A DNA stretch of 64,000 nucleotides from an uncultured Methylophaga sp. Lineage in GTDB: Bacteria > Pseudomonadota > Gammaproteobacteria > Nitrosococcales > Methylophagaceae. Below, one piece after another: positions 36,511-50,350 of this stretch. The stretch lies in NCBI RefSeq assembly GCF_947259025.1, contig NZ_CAMYKO010000006.1, forward strand, positions 248,001 through 312,000. Reading direction: 5' to 3'. The translations under genes were made by a program, and so were the position numbers. The notes below the pieces were generated by a model. It saw only the letters and a list, made by a program, of their open reading frames with translations, searched no databases and was not told the DNA's origin. Every line of letters starts with the position of its first letter. Positions within the stretch are counted from its first letter, which is position 1.

Positions 36511-37878
36511 ATGCAAAAACTAAAAATACTGGCCTGGCTGGCGATGTTGATTCCCGGTCTGGCGCTGGCGCAAGTCAGTGAATTCGAGCTTGAAAACGGG
36601 CTCAAACTCATCGTTAAAGAAGATCACCGGGCGCCGGTGGTCGTCTCCCAGGTCTGGTACAAAGTGGGGTCGAGCTACGAACATAACGGTATTACCGGGA
36701 TCTCCCACATCCTCGAACACATGATGTTCAAGGGCACCGAGAACCTCGAACCCAACGAGTTCTCGCAAATCATCGCTGATAACGGCGGTGAACATAATGC
36801 CTTTACCGGACGTGATTACACCGCCTACTTTCAAAAATTACACAAAGACCGGCTCGAGGTGAGCTTCAAACACGAGTCTGACCGCATGCGTAACCTCATT
36901 ATCGATTCAGCGGAACTCATCAAAGAACGTGATGTGGTGGCTGAAGAGCGGCGTATGCGCACCGAAGACAATCCCAAAGCGCAGCTGCGCGAGAGTTTTA
37001 ACGCCGCGGCCTTTATGAGTAGTCCCTATCATCACCCGGTCATTGGCTGGATGAGCGATATTCATCATTACCAGGCTGACGATCTGCGCGACTGGTATCA
37101 GCAATGGTATGCGCCCAACAATGCCACTGTCGTGGTGGCTGGTGATGTCGAACCCAAGACGGTGCTGGAACTGGCCAAAAAATATTTTGGCCCGCTCAAA
37201 CCCGAGCAAGTGGCTGAATTGAAACCACAGACCGAGGTGGCACAAAAAGGCCTGCGCGAAATCAAGGTCAAGGCACCTGCGGAACTGCCTTATCTGATGA
37301 TGGGCTGGAAAGTCCCGGTAGTGACGACTGTTGCCGAAGACAAGGCTTGGGAGCCTTATGCGCTGGAGGTGCTGGCCGGCATCCTTGATGGTGGTAACAG
37401 CGCCCGTTTTGCCCGCGAACTGGTTCGTGAACAGCAGGTGGCCACCAATGTCGGCGCGGGTAACAGCCTGTTCTCACGCTTGAAAGACTTGTTTGTGATT
37501 GCCGGTACACCGGCCAATGGTAAGTCCGTTGCCGACCTGGAGCAGGCGATACGAGAACAACTGCAACGCCTTAAAGATGAACCGGTGACCGAGCAGGAAC
37601 TGGCCCGGGTCAAAGCCCAGGTCGTGGCAGACACGGTTTATGAAAAAGACAGCGTGTTTTATCAGGCGATGCAGATCGGCATGCTGGAGACCATCGGTCT
37701 GGACTGGATGGTGGGCGAAAATTATGTTGATAACGTCAAGCAGGTGACCGCCGAACAGGTACAGGCTGTAGCCAACAAATATTTTGTTGATGACAGGCTG
37801 ACCATTGGTGAATTAGTGCCACAGCCTTTGGATGGAAGCCGTCCTGCCGTAACAACCGGAGATACTCATGTTCGCTAA
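36511..37878 (+). CDS. M16 (pitrilysin-family) zinc peptidase, catalytic partner
   Basis: Exported zinc metallopeptidase of 455 aa. Signal peptide (LAWLAMLIPGLALAQ), then the inverted zinc motif HILEH in GISHILEHMMFKGTENL and the downstream Glu in the ERDVVAEERRMRTEDNP helix. A second M16 domain follows without the motif. The ATG at 36511 is chosen over one at 36505 because GAAG is eight bases before it. Its 3' end overlaps the next gene by 11 bp; that gene encodes a second M16 protein lacking HxxEH, so the two likely form a heterodimer. Confidence 0.9.
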   Translation: MQKLKILAWLAMLIPGLALAQVSEFELENGLKLIVKEDHRAPVVVSQVWYKVGSSYEHNGITGISHILEHMMFKGTENLEPNEFSQIIADNGGEHNAFTGRDYTAYFQKLHKDRLEVSFKHESDRMRNLIIDSAELIKERDVVAEERRMRTEDNPKAQLRESFNAAAFMSSPYHHPVIGWMSDIHHYQADDLRDWYQQWYAPNNATVVVAGDVEPKTVLELAKKYFGPLKPEQVAELKPQTEVAQKGLREIKVKAPAELPYLMMGWKVPVVTTVAEDKAWEPYALEVLAGILDGGNSARFARELVREQQVATNVGAGNSLFSRLKDLFVIAGTPANGKSVADLEQAIREQLQRLKDEPVTEQELARVKAQVVADTVYEKDSVFYQAMQIGMLETIGLDWMVGENYVDNVKQVTAEQVQAVANKYFVDDRLTIGELVPQPLDGSRPAVTTGDTHVR

Positions 37879-39155
37879 ACCTTTTGCTTTTGTTGCACTG
37901 TGTCTGACCAGTGCCCTGGCCTGGGCCAATCCTGATATTCAGCACTGGGACACTGACAATGGTGCCGGCGTCTATTTTGTGCCGGCTCCGGAATTGCCGA
38001 TGGTAGATATCAGCGTGGTTTTCAATGCCGGGGCTGCACGTGATGGCGACATGCCGGGACTGGCCAAGATGACCTCGGCGATGCTTGATGAAGGGGCGGG
38101 CGGCATGAGCGCTGATGAGATTGCCACTGCCTTTGCCGATGTCGGCGCTAACTTTGGCGCCAGCTCAGAACGCGATATGGCTGTGTTCAGCCTGCGCACC
38201 CTGACTGAAGACCAAGCGTTTGAACAGGCGCTCACCACTTACAGCCAGATTCTGGCTAAACCTGATTTCCCGCAAGCGCCGTTTGAACGTATCCAGCAAA
38301 CGTTACTGACCGGATTACAGGCAGAAAACCAGTCACCTAAGGCGATTGCCAGCCGGGCTTTTTATGAAAACCTCTATCCTTCACATCCCTATGGCGTGAT
38401 GCCTAACGGAACAGCAGACAGTGTGAAACAATTAACGCCTGAGGACTTGAAAGCCTTTTATCAGCAATATTTTGTCAGCCGCAATGCGGTGGTAGTGATT
38501 GTCGGCGCGGTTGACCGCAGCGAGGCCGAGCAAATCGCTGAGCGTGTGACTGCCGGACTTGCTGCCGGTGAGGCGGCGCCGGCGCTGCCTCAAGTGGCAG
38601 AACTCAAGTCAGCGGAACTGATACATAAATCCTTCCCGTCTACGCAAACCACGATCGTGATGGGCCAGCCGGGCATCAGCCGCGATGATCCGGATTATTT
38701 TCCGCTCTATGTCGGCAACCACATTCTCGGTGGCAGCGGTCTGGTGTCGATGCTCAGTGATGAGTTGCGGGAAAAACGTGGCCTGACTTACGGGGTTTAC
38801 AGTTACTTCCGGCCGATGCAGCAGCTTGGCCCCTACCAAATGGCGCTGCAGACCCGTAATGAAAAAGCGGAAGAAGCCTTAACCGTGCTGCGCGATACGG
38901 TGAAAAACTTTGTTGAAACCGGGCCCAGCGAGGCACAGCTTACCGCGGCCAAACAGAACATTACCGGTGGCTTTGCTCTACGCGTCGACAGTAACAGCAA
39001 GATCGCAGACTACCTCGCTATGATAGGATTCTACGACTTGCCACTGGACTATCTTGACAACTTCAACGACAGGGTTAACGCGGTCACCGTGGCGGAGATC
39101 AAGGATGCATTCAAGCGTCGTGTGAATGCAGATAAAATGCTGACGGTGCTGGTAG

Positions 39156-39178
<23 letters not shown>
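37868..39178 (+). CDS. M16 family protein without zinc motif, partner subunit
   Basis: 436 aa, signal peptide ending at ALAWA. In place of HxxEH the sequence reads GLAKMTSAMLDEG, so it is catalytically inactive on its own, but it keeps the R..Y segment of the C-terminal domain (LREKRGLTYGVYSYF) that in paired M16 enzymes supplies substrate-binding residues. The 11-bp overlap with the active subunit supports a heterodimer as known for Sphingomonas and mitochondrial processing peptidase. Confidence 0.88.
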
Positions 39179-40237
<1,059 letters not shown>

Positions 40238-40266
40238 GATCGCAATGACTATTTATCTTGGAGTAA

Positions 40267-40524
<258 letters not shown>

Positions 40525-40566
40525 TGCCACAGCAGCAATAACGACAACAAGTTAAATTATCTCAAG

Positions 40567-40589
40567 AGCAGCCTACGGGCTGCTTTTTT
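40567..40589 (+). terminator. intrinsic terminator after ferredoxin gene
   Basis: Stem AGCAGCC/GGCTGCT with loop TACG followed by six Ts (TTTTTTG). Ends the rsmD-coaD-ferredoxin transcript. Confidence 0.9.
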
Positions 40590-40603
40590 GTTGACACAAT
40601 ATT

Positions 40604-40631
40604 TTGAGCCAGGCCCGCGCTGAGGTATCCT
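40604..40631 (+). promoter_or_regulatory. possible leuS promoter
   Basis: TTGAGC (40604-40609), 16-bp spacer and TATCCT (40626-40631), followed by a GC-rich AAGCGC discriminator. A perfect TTGACA at 40591 has no -10 at the right spacing. The leader of about 30 nt is too short for a T-box. Confidence 0.3.
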
Positions 40632-40659
40632 AAGCGCTTTCTGATTTCCCGTATTTTAA

Positions 40660-43125
<2,466 letters not shown>

Positions 43126-43141
43126 ACACAGGAAACCAACG

Positions 43142-43639
43142 ATGAACCGTATTGTGTCAAATTGCATTCTGGGCCTGAGCTTGTTGATGCTGGCTGCCTG
43201 TGGCTTTCAGCTCAGAGGCCAGACCACCGTCTCGGAAGAGCTGCAAACGCTTTATATTCAGGGGGTTGATACCCGTCAGGATGAATTTGGCGTGGATCTC
43301 AAGCGGGCGCTGGTTCGAAACGGCATCACCGTATTGGATGAATACCAGGAAGACGCAGCCCTGTTTACCGTGTTGGAAAACCGCTACAACCGCAATATCC
43401 TCTCAGTCGGCTCCGATGCGTTGGTTCGTGAATATGAACTGGAAACCATTGTGATATTCCAGGTCACCGACGATAAGGGTGAACTGATAGGCAGCAAGCA
43501 ACGCGTAGAAGCGCGTCGGGATTATCAGTTCGATCGCACCCAGATCCTGGCGATGGACGAGCAGGAACGGGTGCTGCGCCAGGATCTCAACAAGCAAATG
43601 GTACAAAGCATTCTCAGACGTTTGTCTGTTATGAAATAA
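43142..43639 (+). CDS. lptE: LPS-assembly lipoprotein LptE
   Basis: Outer-membrane lipoprotein that plugs LptD. Lipobox LMLAAC with Cys20, followed by GFQLRG, the family signature. 165 aa. Downstream of leuS, as in E. coli. Confidence 0.94.
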   Translation: MNRIVSNCILGLSLLMLAACGFQLRGQTTVSEELQTLYIQGVDTRQDEFGVDLKRALVRNGITVLDEYQEDAALFTVLENRYNRNILSVGSDALVREYELETIVIFQVTDDKGELIGSKQRVEARRDYQFDRTQILAMDEQERVLRQDLNKQMVQSILRRLSVMK

Positions 43640-43642
43640 ACA

Positions 43643-44671
43643 ATGCGACTCAAAGCCGAACAGCTTGACCAAGCATTGCAGCAGGGCCTGCAGCCGGTTT
43701 ACCTGGTGCATGGTGATGAAGCGTTGCTGGTGGAAGAAACGGCCGATAAAATTCGACAGCGTGCCCGTCAGGCCGGGGCCAATGACCGCGAAGTCTGGCA
43801 TGTGGAAGGTCGTTTCGACTGGTCACAAATTAAATGGCAGGAACAGAGCCTGTCATTATTTGCCAGCCAGCGTCTGATTGAAATCCGCCTGCCCTCCGGC
43901 AGTCCCGGCAAAGACGGCGGCGAAGCTTTGCGCCGCTTTGTTGCCGAGTCCCCCGAGGACACCACGCTGCTGATTATCAGCGGCAAAATCGATAGCCGTT
44001 CGCAGAAAGCCAAGTGGTTTACCGAGCTGGATAAGCTCGGCGTCAGCCTGCCAATCTGGCCCGTTGATGCCAGCCACTTGCCGCGCTGGCTGATGCAGCG
44101 CATGAAAGATAAGGGATTGCAGGCTGATAGCCGGGTTGCCGCGATTATTGCCGAAAAAGTGGAGGGCAATCTGTTTGCTGCCGCCCAGGAAGTGGACAAA
44201 CTGGTGTTACTGCATGGCCCTGAGCCACTTGATGTCTCGCTGGTAATGGAATCGGTGGCCGATAATGCCCGCTTTGAAGCCTTTGGCCTGATGGACTCTG
44301 TGCTGCTCGGACACAGTGCCCGAATCCCGCGTATAATAAGTCGTTTACAGGGTGAAGGTGTTGATATTCTGGCGGTTTTTTCTGCGGTGTCGTGGACGCT
44401 CAGGAGGCTGGTAGATATGGCCAGCAGGCTGCAGCAGGGCGAAGCGCTGGAACGTGTCTTTGCCAGTCAGAAACCACCGGTCTGGGACAGCAAAAAAGCG
44501 ATGACAAGATCGGCTTTGCAACGCCACAGTGTGCAGCGCTGGCAGCAATTTCTGTCGCAGATGGCCGCTGTCGATCAGTCCGCCAAAGGCATGAATGCGG
44601 CCGATCCCTGGCGCTTACTGGAAACTCTCTGCCTGCAGGTCGCAGGCGTCAACATGCCTGAAACCGCTTAA
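43643..44671 (+). CDS. holA: DNA polymerase III subunit delta
   Basis: Clamp-loader subunit that opens the beta clamp. MRLKAEQLDQALQQGL-PVYLVHGDEALLVEE and the SLFASQRLIEIRLP segment identify HolA; 342 aa as usual. Three bases after lptE. Confidence 0.94.
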   Translation: MRLKAEQLDQALQQGLQPVYLVHGDEALLVEETADKIRQRARQAGANDREVWHVEGRFDWSQIKWQEQSLSLFASQRLIEIRLPSGSPGKDGGEALRRFVAESPEDTTLLIISGKIDSRSQKAKWFTELDKLGVSLPIWPVDASHLPRWLMQRMKDKGLQADSRVAAIIAEKVEGNLFAAAQEVDKLVLLHGPEPLDVSLVMESVADNARFEAFGLMDSVLLGHSARIPRIISRLQGEGVDILAVFSAVSWTLRRLVDMASRLQQGEALERVFASQKPPVWDSKKAMTRSALQRHSVQRWQQFLSQMAAVDQSAKGMNAADPWRLLETLCLQVAGVNMPETA

Positions 44672-44686
44672 TGAAGGAGTCTTTTG

Positions 44687-45943
44687 TTGGACGTGATTGA
44701 ATACATGCAGAGTCTGGGACAGCAGGCCCGACAGGCCAGCCGTGCCCTGGCGCGTGCCGGAACTGAAACCAAAAACCGGGCCCTGCTGGCGATGGCTGCT
44801 GAAATTCGAAACGCAGCATCCACGCTGAAACGGGAAAACGAACGCGATCTGGAAGCCGGCAAAAATAAAGGCCTTGAAGCCGCGCTGCTGGACAGACTGA
44901 CGCTGACCGATGCCCGTATCGAGTCCATGGCAGAAGGGCTGGAGCAAATTGCCGCCTTGCCCGATCCGGTGGGTGAAATCAGTGAGATGACTTACCGTCC
45001 GTCCGGCATTCAACTGGGCAAAATGCGGGTGCCTTTGGGCGTGGTCGGCATTATTTACGAATCACGGCCCAACGTCACTGCCGATGCCGCAGCTTTGTGC
45101 CTGAAATCAGGCAACGCCACCATTTTGCGCGGCGGCAGTGAAGCCATTCACTCCAACCAGGCAATTGCCGCCTGTATCCGCCGTGGGCTGGAACAGGCCG
45201 GGCTCCCGGACACGGCCGTGCAGGTGGTGCAGACCACTGACCGGGCTGCAGTGGGTGAGCTTATCACCATGCCCGATTATGTGGATGTGATTGTGCCGCG
45301 CGGTGGTAAAAGCCTGATTGAGCGCATCAGCAATGAAGCACGGGTGCCGGTGATCAAACATCTGGACGGTATCTGTCACGTTTATATCGACGGCGAAGCC
45401 GATCTGGATATGGCGGAGGATATTGCTTTCAATGCCAAGTGCCACCGTTATGGTGTGTGTAATGCGATGGAAACGCTGTTGGTGGATGAGACGGTGGCAG
45501 AGACGATCTTGCCCAGACTGGCAGTGCGTTATGCCGATGAAGGCGTGGAAATGCGTGGCTGTGCCCGTACCCGTGCCATTCTCAAGGATATCAATGCTGC
45601 CAGCGACGCCGACTGGGATACCGAGTACCTGGCTCCGATCCTGTCGATTAAAGTGGTTGATGGCCTCGATGCCGCGATGGCGCATATCCATCAGCACAGC
45701 TCTGGTCATACCGAATCGATAGTCACCGACAATTACCAGCGGGCGCGTCGCTTCCTGGCCGAGGTCGATTCCAGTTCGGTGATGGTCAATGCCTCGACCC
45801 GCTTTGCTGATGGCTTTGAATATGGTCTGGGCGCTGAAATCGGTATTTCCACCGATAAAATTCATGCCCGCGGCCCGGTAGGGCTGGAAGGGCTGACTTC
45901 ACAGAAATGGATAGTGCTGGGCAGTGGACAAATCAGAGATTAA
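44687..45943 (+). CDS. proA: gamma-glutamyl phosphate reductase
   Basis: Second step of proline synthesis. [24 protein letters not shown] and the catalytic Cys in HLDGICHVY are visible; 418 aa. Two adjacent TTG codons could start it; 44687 is preferred because AAGGAG is seven bases before it and the product then begins MDVIEYM like other ProA. No proB is in the window. Confidence 0.95.
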   Translation: MDVIEYMQSLGQQARQASRALARAGTETKNRALLAMAAEIRNAASTLKRENERDLEAGKNKGLEAALLDRLTLTDARIESMAEGLEQIAALPDPVGEISEMTYRPSGIQLGKMRVPLGVVGIIYESRPNVTADAAALCLKSGNATILRGGSEAIHSNQAIAACIRRGLEQAGLPDTAVQVVQTTDRAAVGELITMPDYVDVIVPRGGKSLIERISNEARVPVIKHLDGICHVYIDGEADLDMAEDIAFNAKCHRYGVCNAMETLLVDETVAETILPRLAVRYADEGVEMRGCARTRAILKDINAASDADWDTEYLAPILSIKVVDGLDAAMAHIHQHSSGHTESIVTDNYQRARRFLAEVDSSSVMVNASTRFADGFEYGLGAEIGISTDKIHARGPVGLEGLTSQKWIVLGSGQIRD

Positions 45944-46586
45944 ACCGGCAATTGGCATTCTTGGCGGCACCTTTGACCCGGTGCATTTCGGCCATTTGCG
46001 TACTGGCCTGGATGTGGTCGAAGCGCTGGGCCTCGAGCAACTGCGCCTGATTCCCTGTGCTTTGCCTCCCCATCGGGTGGAGCCGGTAGCCAGTCCCCAG
46101 GAACGGCGTTTGATGCTGGAACTGGCGATTAAAAATCATCCACGGCTGGTGGTCGATGACCGTGAACTGGATCGGGAAGGCCCTTCCTACACGGTCGATA
46201 CCCTGCTCAGTTTGCGTGAAGATCTGCCCGATAATCCGCTGTTTGTGTTGATGGGCACGGATGCTTTTTGCAGCCTGAGCTCCTGGTCGCGCTGGCAGCA
46301 AATTGCCGAGCTGGCGCATATCGTGGTGATGCAGCGGCCCGAAGAGCCGATGCAAATGAACACGGAGCTGGCTGACTGGTATCAGTCACGCCAGGCGCAG
46401 GCCGGTGATGAAACGCTGGCTTACGGCAAGGTCTGGACGATTCCGGTGACGCAATTGGCGATCTCCGCTACCGCTATCCGTGATGCGCTCTACGAGCAAC
46501 GCGATGTGCGTTATTTATTACCTGATGCAGTGATCACATTGATTGAACAAATGGGGCTGTACCAGCTCAAGCCGCAAGCCAGCTAA
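45924..46586 (+). CDS. nadD: nicotinate-nucleotide adenylyltransferase
   Basis: NAD synthesis, NaMN + ATP to Na[18 protein letters not shown] has the GxFDPxHxGH motif; ISATAIRD near the end is the second. 220 aa. GTG start, overlapping proA by 20 bp. Confidence 0.95.
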   Translation: MDKSEIKPAIGILGGTFDPVHFGHLRTGLDVVEALGLEQLRLIPCALPPHRVEPVASPQERRLMLELAIKNHPRLVVDDRELDREGPSYTVDTLLSLREDLPDNPLFVLMGTDAFCSLSSWSRWQQIAELAHIVVMQRPEEPMQMNTELADWYQSRQAQAGDETLAYGKVWTIPVTQLAISATAIRDALYEQRDVRYLLPDAVITLIEQMGLYQLKPQAS

Positions 46587-47407
46587 TGGATAACCTGTTT
46601 TTTGTTGCATCCAAACTGCTGTGGGGACTGCTCAGCCCGGTCAATCTGCTGGTCTGGATCCTGTTACTGGCGACACTATTGTTGTGGTTGAACTATGTCA
46701 AAGCCGCACGCCGTCTGCTGACATTGCTCACTTTACTGGCCATCACCCTGATGGCCTATCCGGTCAGTGACTGGCTGCTTTATCCGCTGGAAACCCGTTT
46801 TGAAAAACCGGCCTCGCTGCCGGATAACATCGACGGCATTATCGTGCTGGGCGGCGCTGAAAATCTCAAACTCTCAGTGGGCTGGCAGGCAGCACAAATG
46901 GGCGAGGGCGGTGAACGGATCCTGGCTTCGGCGAAACTCAGCCGTGATTATCCTGACTTACCGATCATTTACACCGGCGGCAGTAATCTGGTGCAGATGC
47001 CGGCACTGGATGAGGACGGGCAGGTGTCTCAAATTCTGCTAAGTCAGGCTGGCATCAAAACATCACAGGTTTTGATGGAGAACCGGGCACGCAACACCCA
47101 TGAAAACTTTGTCATGATCAAGCCGATGCTGCCTGATCCCGAAGGGCGTTATTTGTTGGTGACCTCGGCCTTTCATATGCCTCGATCAGTCGGCGTCGCC
47201 CGCAAACAGGGTATTGATGTGATTCCCTACCCGGTGGATTACCGCAGTGCCAGGCCCGAGCAACGCTACTGGGATTTTGATCTGTTTTCTCACCTCAGCG
47301 TATTGGAAGTCGCTTGGCACGAATGGATCGGCCTCAGCGCCTATTTCGCCACCGGCAAAAGCGCCGCCTGGTTTCCGGCGCCGCGGTCTCAGGCCCGGGA
47401 TGAATAA
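46586..47407 (+). CDS. YdcF/ElyC-like DUF218 membrane protein
   Basis: 273 aa with two N-terminal helices and a cytoplasm- or periplasm-facing DUF218 domain (GIIVLGGAE, YTGGSN, ENRARNTHEN, LVTSAFHMPRS). E. coli ElyC affects peptidoglycan and undecaprenyl-phosphate use; assignment to ElyC rather than SanA/YdcF is tentative. Overlaps nadD by one base. Confidence 0.83.
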   Translation: MDNLFFVASKLLWGLLSPVNLLVWILLLATLLLWLNYVKAARRLLTLLTLLAITLMAYPVSDWLLYPLETRFEKPASLPDNIDGIIVLGGAENLKLSVGWQAAQMGEGGERILASAKLSRDYPDLPIIYTGGSNLVQMPALDEDGQVSQILLSQAGIKTSQVLMENRARNTHENFVMIKPMLPDPEGRYLLVTSAFHMPRSVGVARKQGIDVIPYPVDYRSARPEQRYWDFDLFSHLSVLEVAWHEWIGLSAYFATGKSAAWFPAPRSQARDE

Positions 47408-47440
47408 GCGCACACAACAGAGTGCGCCGCTGCGTTACAC

Positions 47441-47446
47441 TATAAT
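47441..47446 (+). promoter_or_regulatory. possible -10 element before rsfS
   Basis: Perfect TATAAT 27 bp before the rsfS ATG; no good -35. A 6-bp GCGCAC/GTGCGC inverted repeat lies at 47408-47427 between the elyC-like stop and this element. Confidence 0.3.
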
Positions 47447-47472
47447 TAACCTTAATTGATACGGAGAGCCCC

Positions 47473-47829
47473 ATGCAGGCTGAACAACTCAAATTACTGG
47501 TCATTGATGCGCTTGAAGATATCAAGGCCGATGATATCCAGATACTGGATGTCACCGAGATGACCGATGTCACCGATGTGATGATTATTGCCACCGGTAA
47601 GACCAGCCGCCAGGTCAAGGCGCTGGCCAATGAAGTGGTGATGCAGGCCAAAGCGGCTGGTGTCCAGCCCCTTGGCGTGGAAGGCGAAACTGTGGGGGAG
47701 TGGGCCTTGGTTGATCTGGGTGACGTTATTACTCACATCATGACCCCGCAAACCCGACTGACTTATAACCTGGAGAAACTGTGGAGCGTGCCTGAAGCCG
47801 GCGAAAAACGTTCGGCTGATCAGGAATGA
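47473..47829 (+). CDS. rsfS: ribosomal silencing factor RsfS
   Basis: Binds uL14 of the 50S subunit and blocks subunit joining when nutrients fall. [31 protein letters not shown] and [21 protein letters not shown] are diagnostic; 118 aa. Overlaps rlmH by 4 bp. Confidence 0.95.
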   Translation: MQAEQLKLLVIDALEDIKADDIQILDVTEMTDVTDVMIIATGKTSRQVKALANEVVMQAKAAGVQPLGVEGETVGEWALVDLGDVITHIMTPQTRLTYNLEKLWSVPEAGEKRSADQE

Positions 47830-48296
47830 AAATCAACCTGGTGGCGGTCGGTAACAAGATGCCGACCTGGGTCACCCAGGCCTTTGATGAGTACAGTCGG
47901 CGCCTGCCGCGCGAATGCCAATTGCAACTGCTAGAAATAGCCCCAGCCCGGCGTGGTAAAAATGCCCAGCCTTTACAGTGGATGAAGGAGGAAGCCGAAC
48001 GCATCCTGGCGGCGATTCCGGATAATCATCGCGTGATCGCACTGGAAGTTACTGGTAAAAGCTGGTCGACCGAAACCCTGTCCCAAAACATGCAGGACTG
48101 GCTCAGTGATGGCCGTGATGTCTCACTGATAGTCGGTGGTCCTGATGGTCTGGATCCGCAATGCCTGCAACGCGCTGATCTTAAGTGGTCTTTGTCTGCG
48201 CTGACCTTACCGCACCCGCTGGTGCGCATTGTGCTGGCCGAGCAGATTTATCGCGGCTGGACCATCCTGCAAAATCATCCTTATCACCGCTCATGA
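47826..48296 (+). CDS. rlmH: 23S rRNA (pseudouridine(1915)-N3)-methyltransferase
   Basis: SPOUT methyltransferase of 156 aa. [18 protein letters not shown] and the C-terminal [18 protein letters not shown] match RlmH. rsfS-rlmH is a conserved pair. Confidence 0.96.
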   Translation: MKINLVAVGNKMPTWVTQAFDEYSRRLPRECQLQLLEIAPARRGKNAQPLQWMKEEAERILAAIPDNHRVIALEVTGKSWSTETLSQNMQDWLSDGRDVSLIVGGPDGLDPQCLQRADLKWSLSALTLPHPLVRIVLAEQIYRGWTILQNHPYHRS

Positions 48297-48877
48297 ATTT
48301 TCCAGCCATTTACCTGGCATCACGCTCACCGCGGCGGCGCGAACTTCTCCAGCAGATGGCAGTCGATTTTGCTGTTGTTGCGCCTGATATTGATGAGTCG
48401 GTACAGGCTGGTGAAACGCCAGAGGCCTACGTCCGTCGTATCGCGGACAACAAGGCCCGGGCCGGTCAGGCTATGCTTTCAGATAGCCCGATGAGGCCGG
48501 TGCTGGCAGCGGATACGGCCGTCATCGTCAATAATCGCATTTTTGGTAAACCGGTCGATGACGCTGATGCCCGGCGTATGTTAAAACTGCTTTCAGGCAA
48601 TACCCACCAGGTGATGACCGCCATCAGTCTGGCGGGCTCAGCAGATCTGCTTCATGCGATATCAGTCAGTGAAGTGCGATTTGCCGCGCTCAGCGAAGCG
48701 GATATTGACTGGTATCTCAGTACCGGAGAGGGCAGTGACAAGGCCGGAAGTTATGCGGTGCAAGGACTGGGCGCGATTTTCATTGAACAAATCAAAGGCA
48801 GTTATTCCGGCATTATGGGTTTGCCGATCAGGGAAACAGCACAACTATTAAAAATGGACAGCCAGCGTGAGCAGTGA
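48293..48877 (+). CDS. maf: Maf-like nucleotide pyrophosphatase (YhdE type)
   Basis: 194 aa. YLASRSPRRRELL holds the Maf signature; DTAV and the KPxD motif (FGKPVDDADARRML) follow. Position next to rng points to the YhdE (dTTP/UTP) subfamily, but the first motif alone does not separate it from YceF. Start overlaps rlmH by ATGA; chosen over an upstream reading. Confidence 0.9.
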   Translation: MNFPAIYLASRSPRRRELLQQMAVDFAVVAPDIDESVQAGETPEAYVRRIADNKARAGQAMLSDSPMRPVLAADTAVIVNNRIFGKPVDDADARRMLKLLSGNTHQVMTAISLAGSADLLHAISVSEVRFAALSEADIDWYLSTGEGSDKAGSYAVQGLGAIFIEQIKGSYSGIMGLPIRETAQLLKMDSQREQ

Positions 48878-50339
48878 AATTCTAATTAATGTGACCCCCA
48901 GCGAGACCCGCGCCGCCGTTGTTGAAAACGGTGTGTTGCAGGAAGTCTTTATAGAGCGCAGTGAGTATCGCGGTCTGGTGGGCAATATCTACAAAGGCAA
49001 GGTGTGCCGGGTTTTGCCCGGCATGCAGGCGGCTTTTGTCGAGATTGGCCTGCCAAGGGCCGCCTTTTTACATGTCTCTGATATCTCCATTCCCAAGGGA
49101 CAAACCGGCGATCTCAAGGAAGCCGCGACCACAGAACCCACTATCAGCAGCCTGCTGCGTGAGGGGCAGGAGATCCTGGTGCAGGTGATTAAAGATCCGA
49201 TGGGCACCAAAGGGGCGCGGCTTACCACCCAGTTGTCGGTATCATCGCGCTACCTAGTGTATATGCCGGAAACGGAAGGCATTGGCGTATCGCTGAAAAT
49301 TGAAACCGAGGAAGAGCGCGAAAGATTGAAAAGCTGCCTGACCAGTCTGCTCGATCCCGGCACCGGTGGCTACATCCTCAGAACCGCAGCAGAAGGTGTG
49401 TCTGAATCAGAGTTGCAGGCCGATCTGAAATTCCTCTACCGGCTCTGGGGCAAGCTGCAGGAGCGCAAACAATCGGTCAATTGCGGTGAACCCCTGCATG
49501 AGGATTTGCCGCTGGCGATGCGGGCCTTACGGGATCTGTTCAATGACGATATTGATCGTATCCGCATTGATGCCGAAGACACTTACCGCAAAGCGGTGCA
49601 TTTCGCCGAGGGCTTTATGCCTGAATGTGCAATCAGGCTCGAGCATTATGATGGTGAAATGCCCTTGTTTGACCTGTTTGCGGTCGAAGATGAAATTCAG
49701 AAAGCGCTGCAACGCAAGGTGCTGCTCAAGTCCGGCGGCTATCTGATTTTTGATCAGACCGAGGCGATGACCACGGTCGATGTGAATACCGGTGGCTTTG
49801 TCGGTCACAAGAATCTGGAAGAAACCATATTCAAAACCAATCTGGAAGCGGCTCACGCCATCGCCCGTCAGCTTCGTGTGCGTAATCTGGGCGGTATTAT
49901 CATTATCGATTTTATCGATATGGAAGAAGTCAGCCATCGTGAACAGGTGTTACGGGCACTGGATAAAGCCATGCTGCAGGATCGCGCTCGTCATAACCTC
50001 AGCGCTGTGTCGGAACTGGGCCTGGTAGAAATGACTCGCAAACGAACCCGCGAGAGTTTGGGTCATATCTTATGCGAACCCTGTCCAAGCTGTGATGGCA
50101 AGGGCTACACCAAAAACGTGGAAACCATCTGCAATGAGATCTTCCGCGAAATCATGCGTGAAGCCCGCCAGTATGAAACCAAACAGTTTTTGATCCTGGC
50201 GTCGCAGGATGTGATTGACCGGCTTAACGATGAGGATTCCACCAAGGTGGCCGAACTGGAGCAGCTGATTGGTAAACCGATTCTGTTTCAGTGCGAAATA
50301 CAATACGGCCGTGAGCAGTTTAACGTGGTGCTGATGTAG
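48867..50339 (+). CDS. rng: ribonuclease G
   Basis: RNase E/G family endonuclease that matures the 16S 5' end. S1 domain at about residues 38-120, catalytic DVNTGGF near residue 310, FIDM, and the zinc-link Cys pair CEPCPSCDGKG. 490 aa. GTG start overlapping maf by 11 bp; next gene yhdP 11 bp on. Confidence 0.96.
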   Translation: MSSEILINVTPSETRAAVVENGVLQEVFIERSEYRGLVGNIYKGKVCRVLPGMQAAFVEIGLPRAAFLHVSDISIPKGQTGDLKEAATTEPTISSLLREGQEILVQVIKDPMGTKGARLTTQLSVSSRYLVYMPETEGIGVSLKIETEEERERLKSCLTSLLDPGTGGYILRTAAEGVSESELQADLKFLYRLWGKLQERKQSVNCGEPLHEDLPLAMRALRDLFNDDIDRIRIDAEDTYRKAVHFAEGFMPECAIRLEHYDGEMPLFDLFAVEDEIQKALQRKVLLKSGGYLIFDQTEAMTTVDVNTGGFVGHKNLEETIFKTNLEAAHAIARQLRVRNLGGIIIIDFIDMEEVSHREQVLRALDKAMLQDRARHNLSAVSELGLVEMTRKRTRESLGHILCEPCPSCDGKGYTKNVETICNEIFREIMREARQYETKQFLILASQDVIDRLNDEDSTKVAELEQLIGKPILFQCEIQYGREQFNVVLM

Positions 50340-50350
50340 GTAAACCATCG

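Noticed and set aside
40591-40596. Perfect TTGACA as leuS -35
   Set aside because: No -10 element at 15-19 bp; the match overlaps the terminator T-run neighbourhood and is probably chance.
45107-45865. 252-codon minus-strand open frame opposite proA
   Set aside because: Antisense shadow of a fully conserved gene, no recognisable motif.
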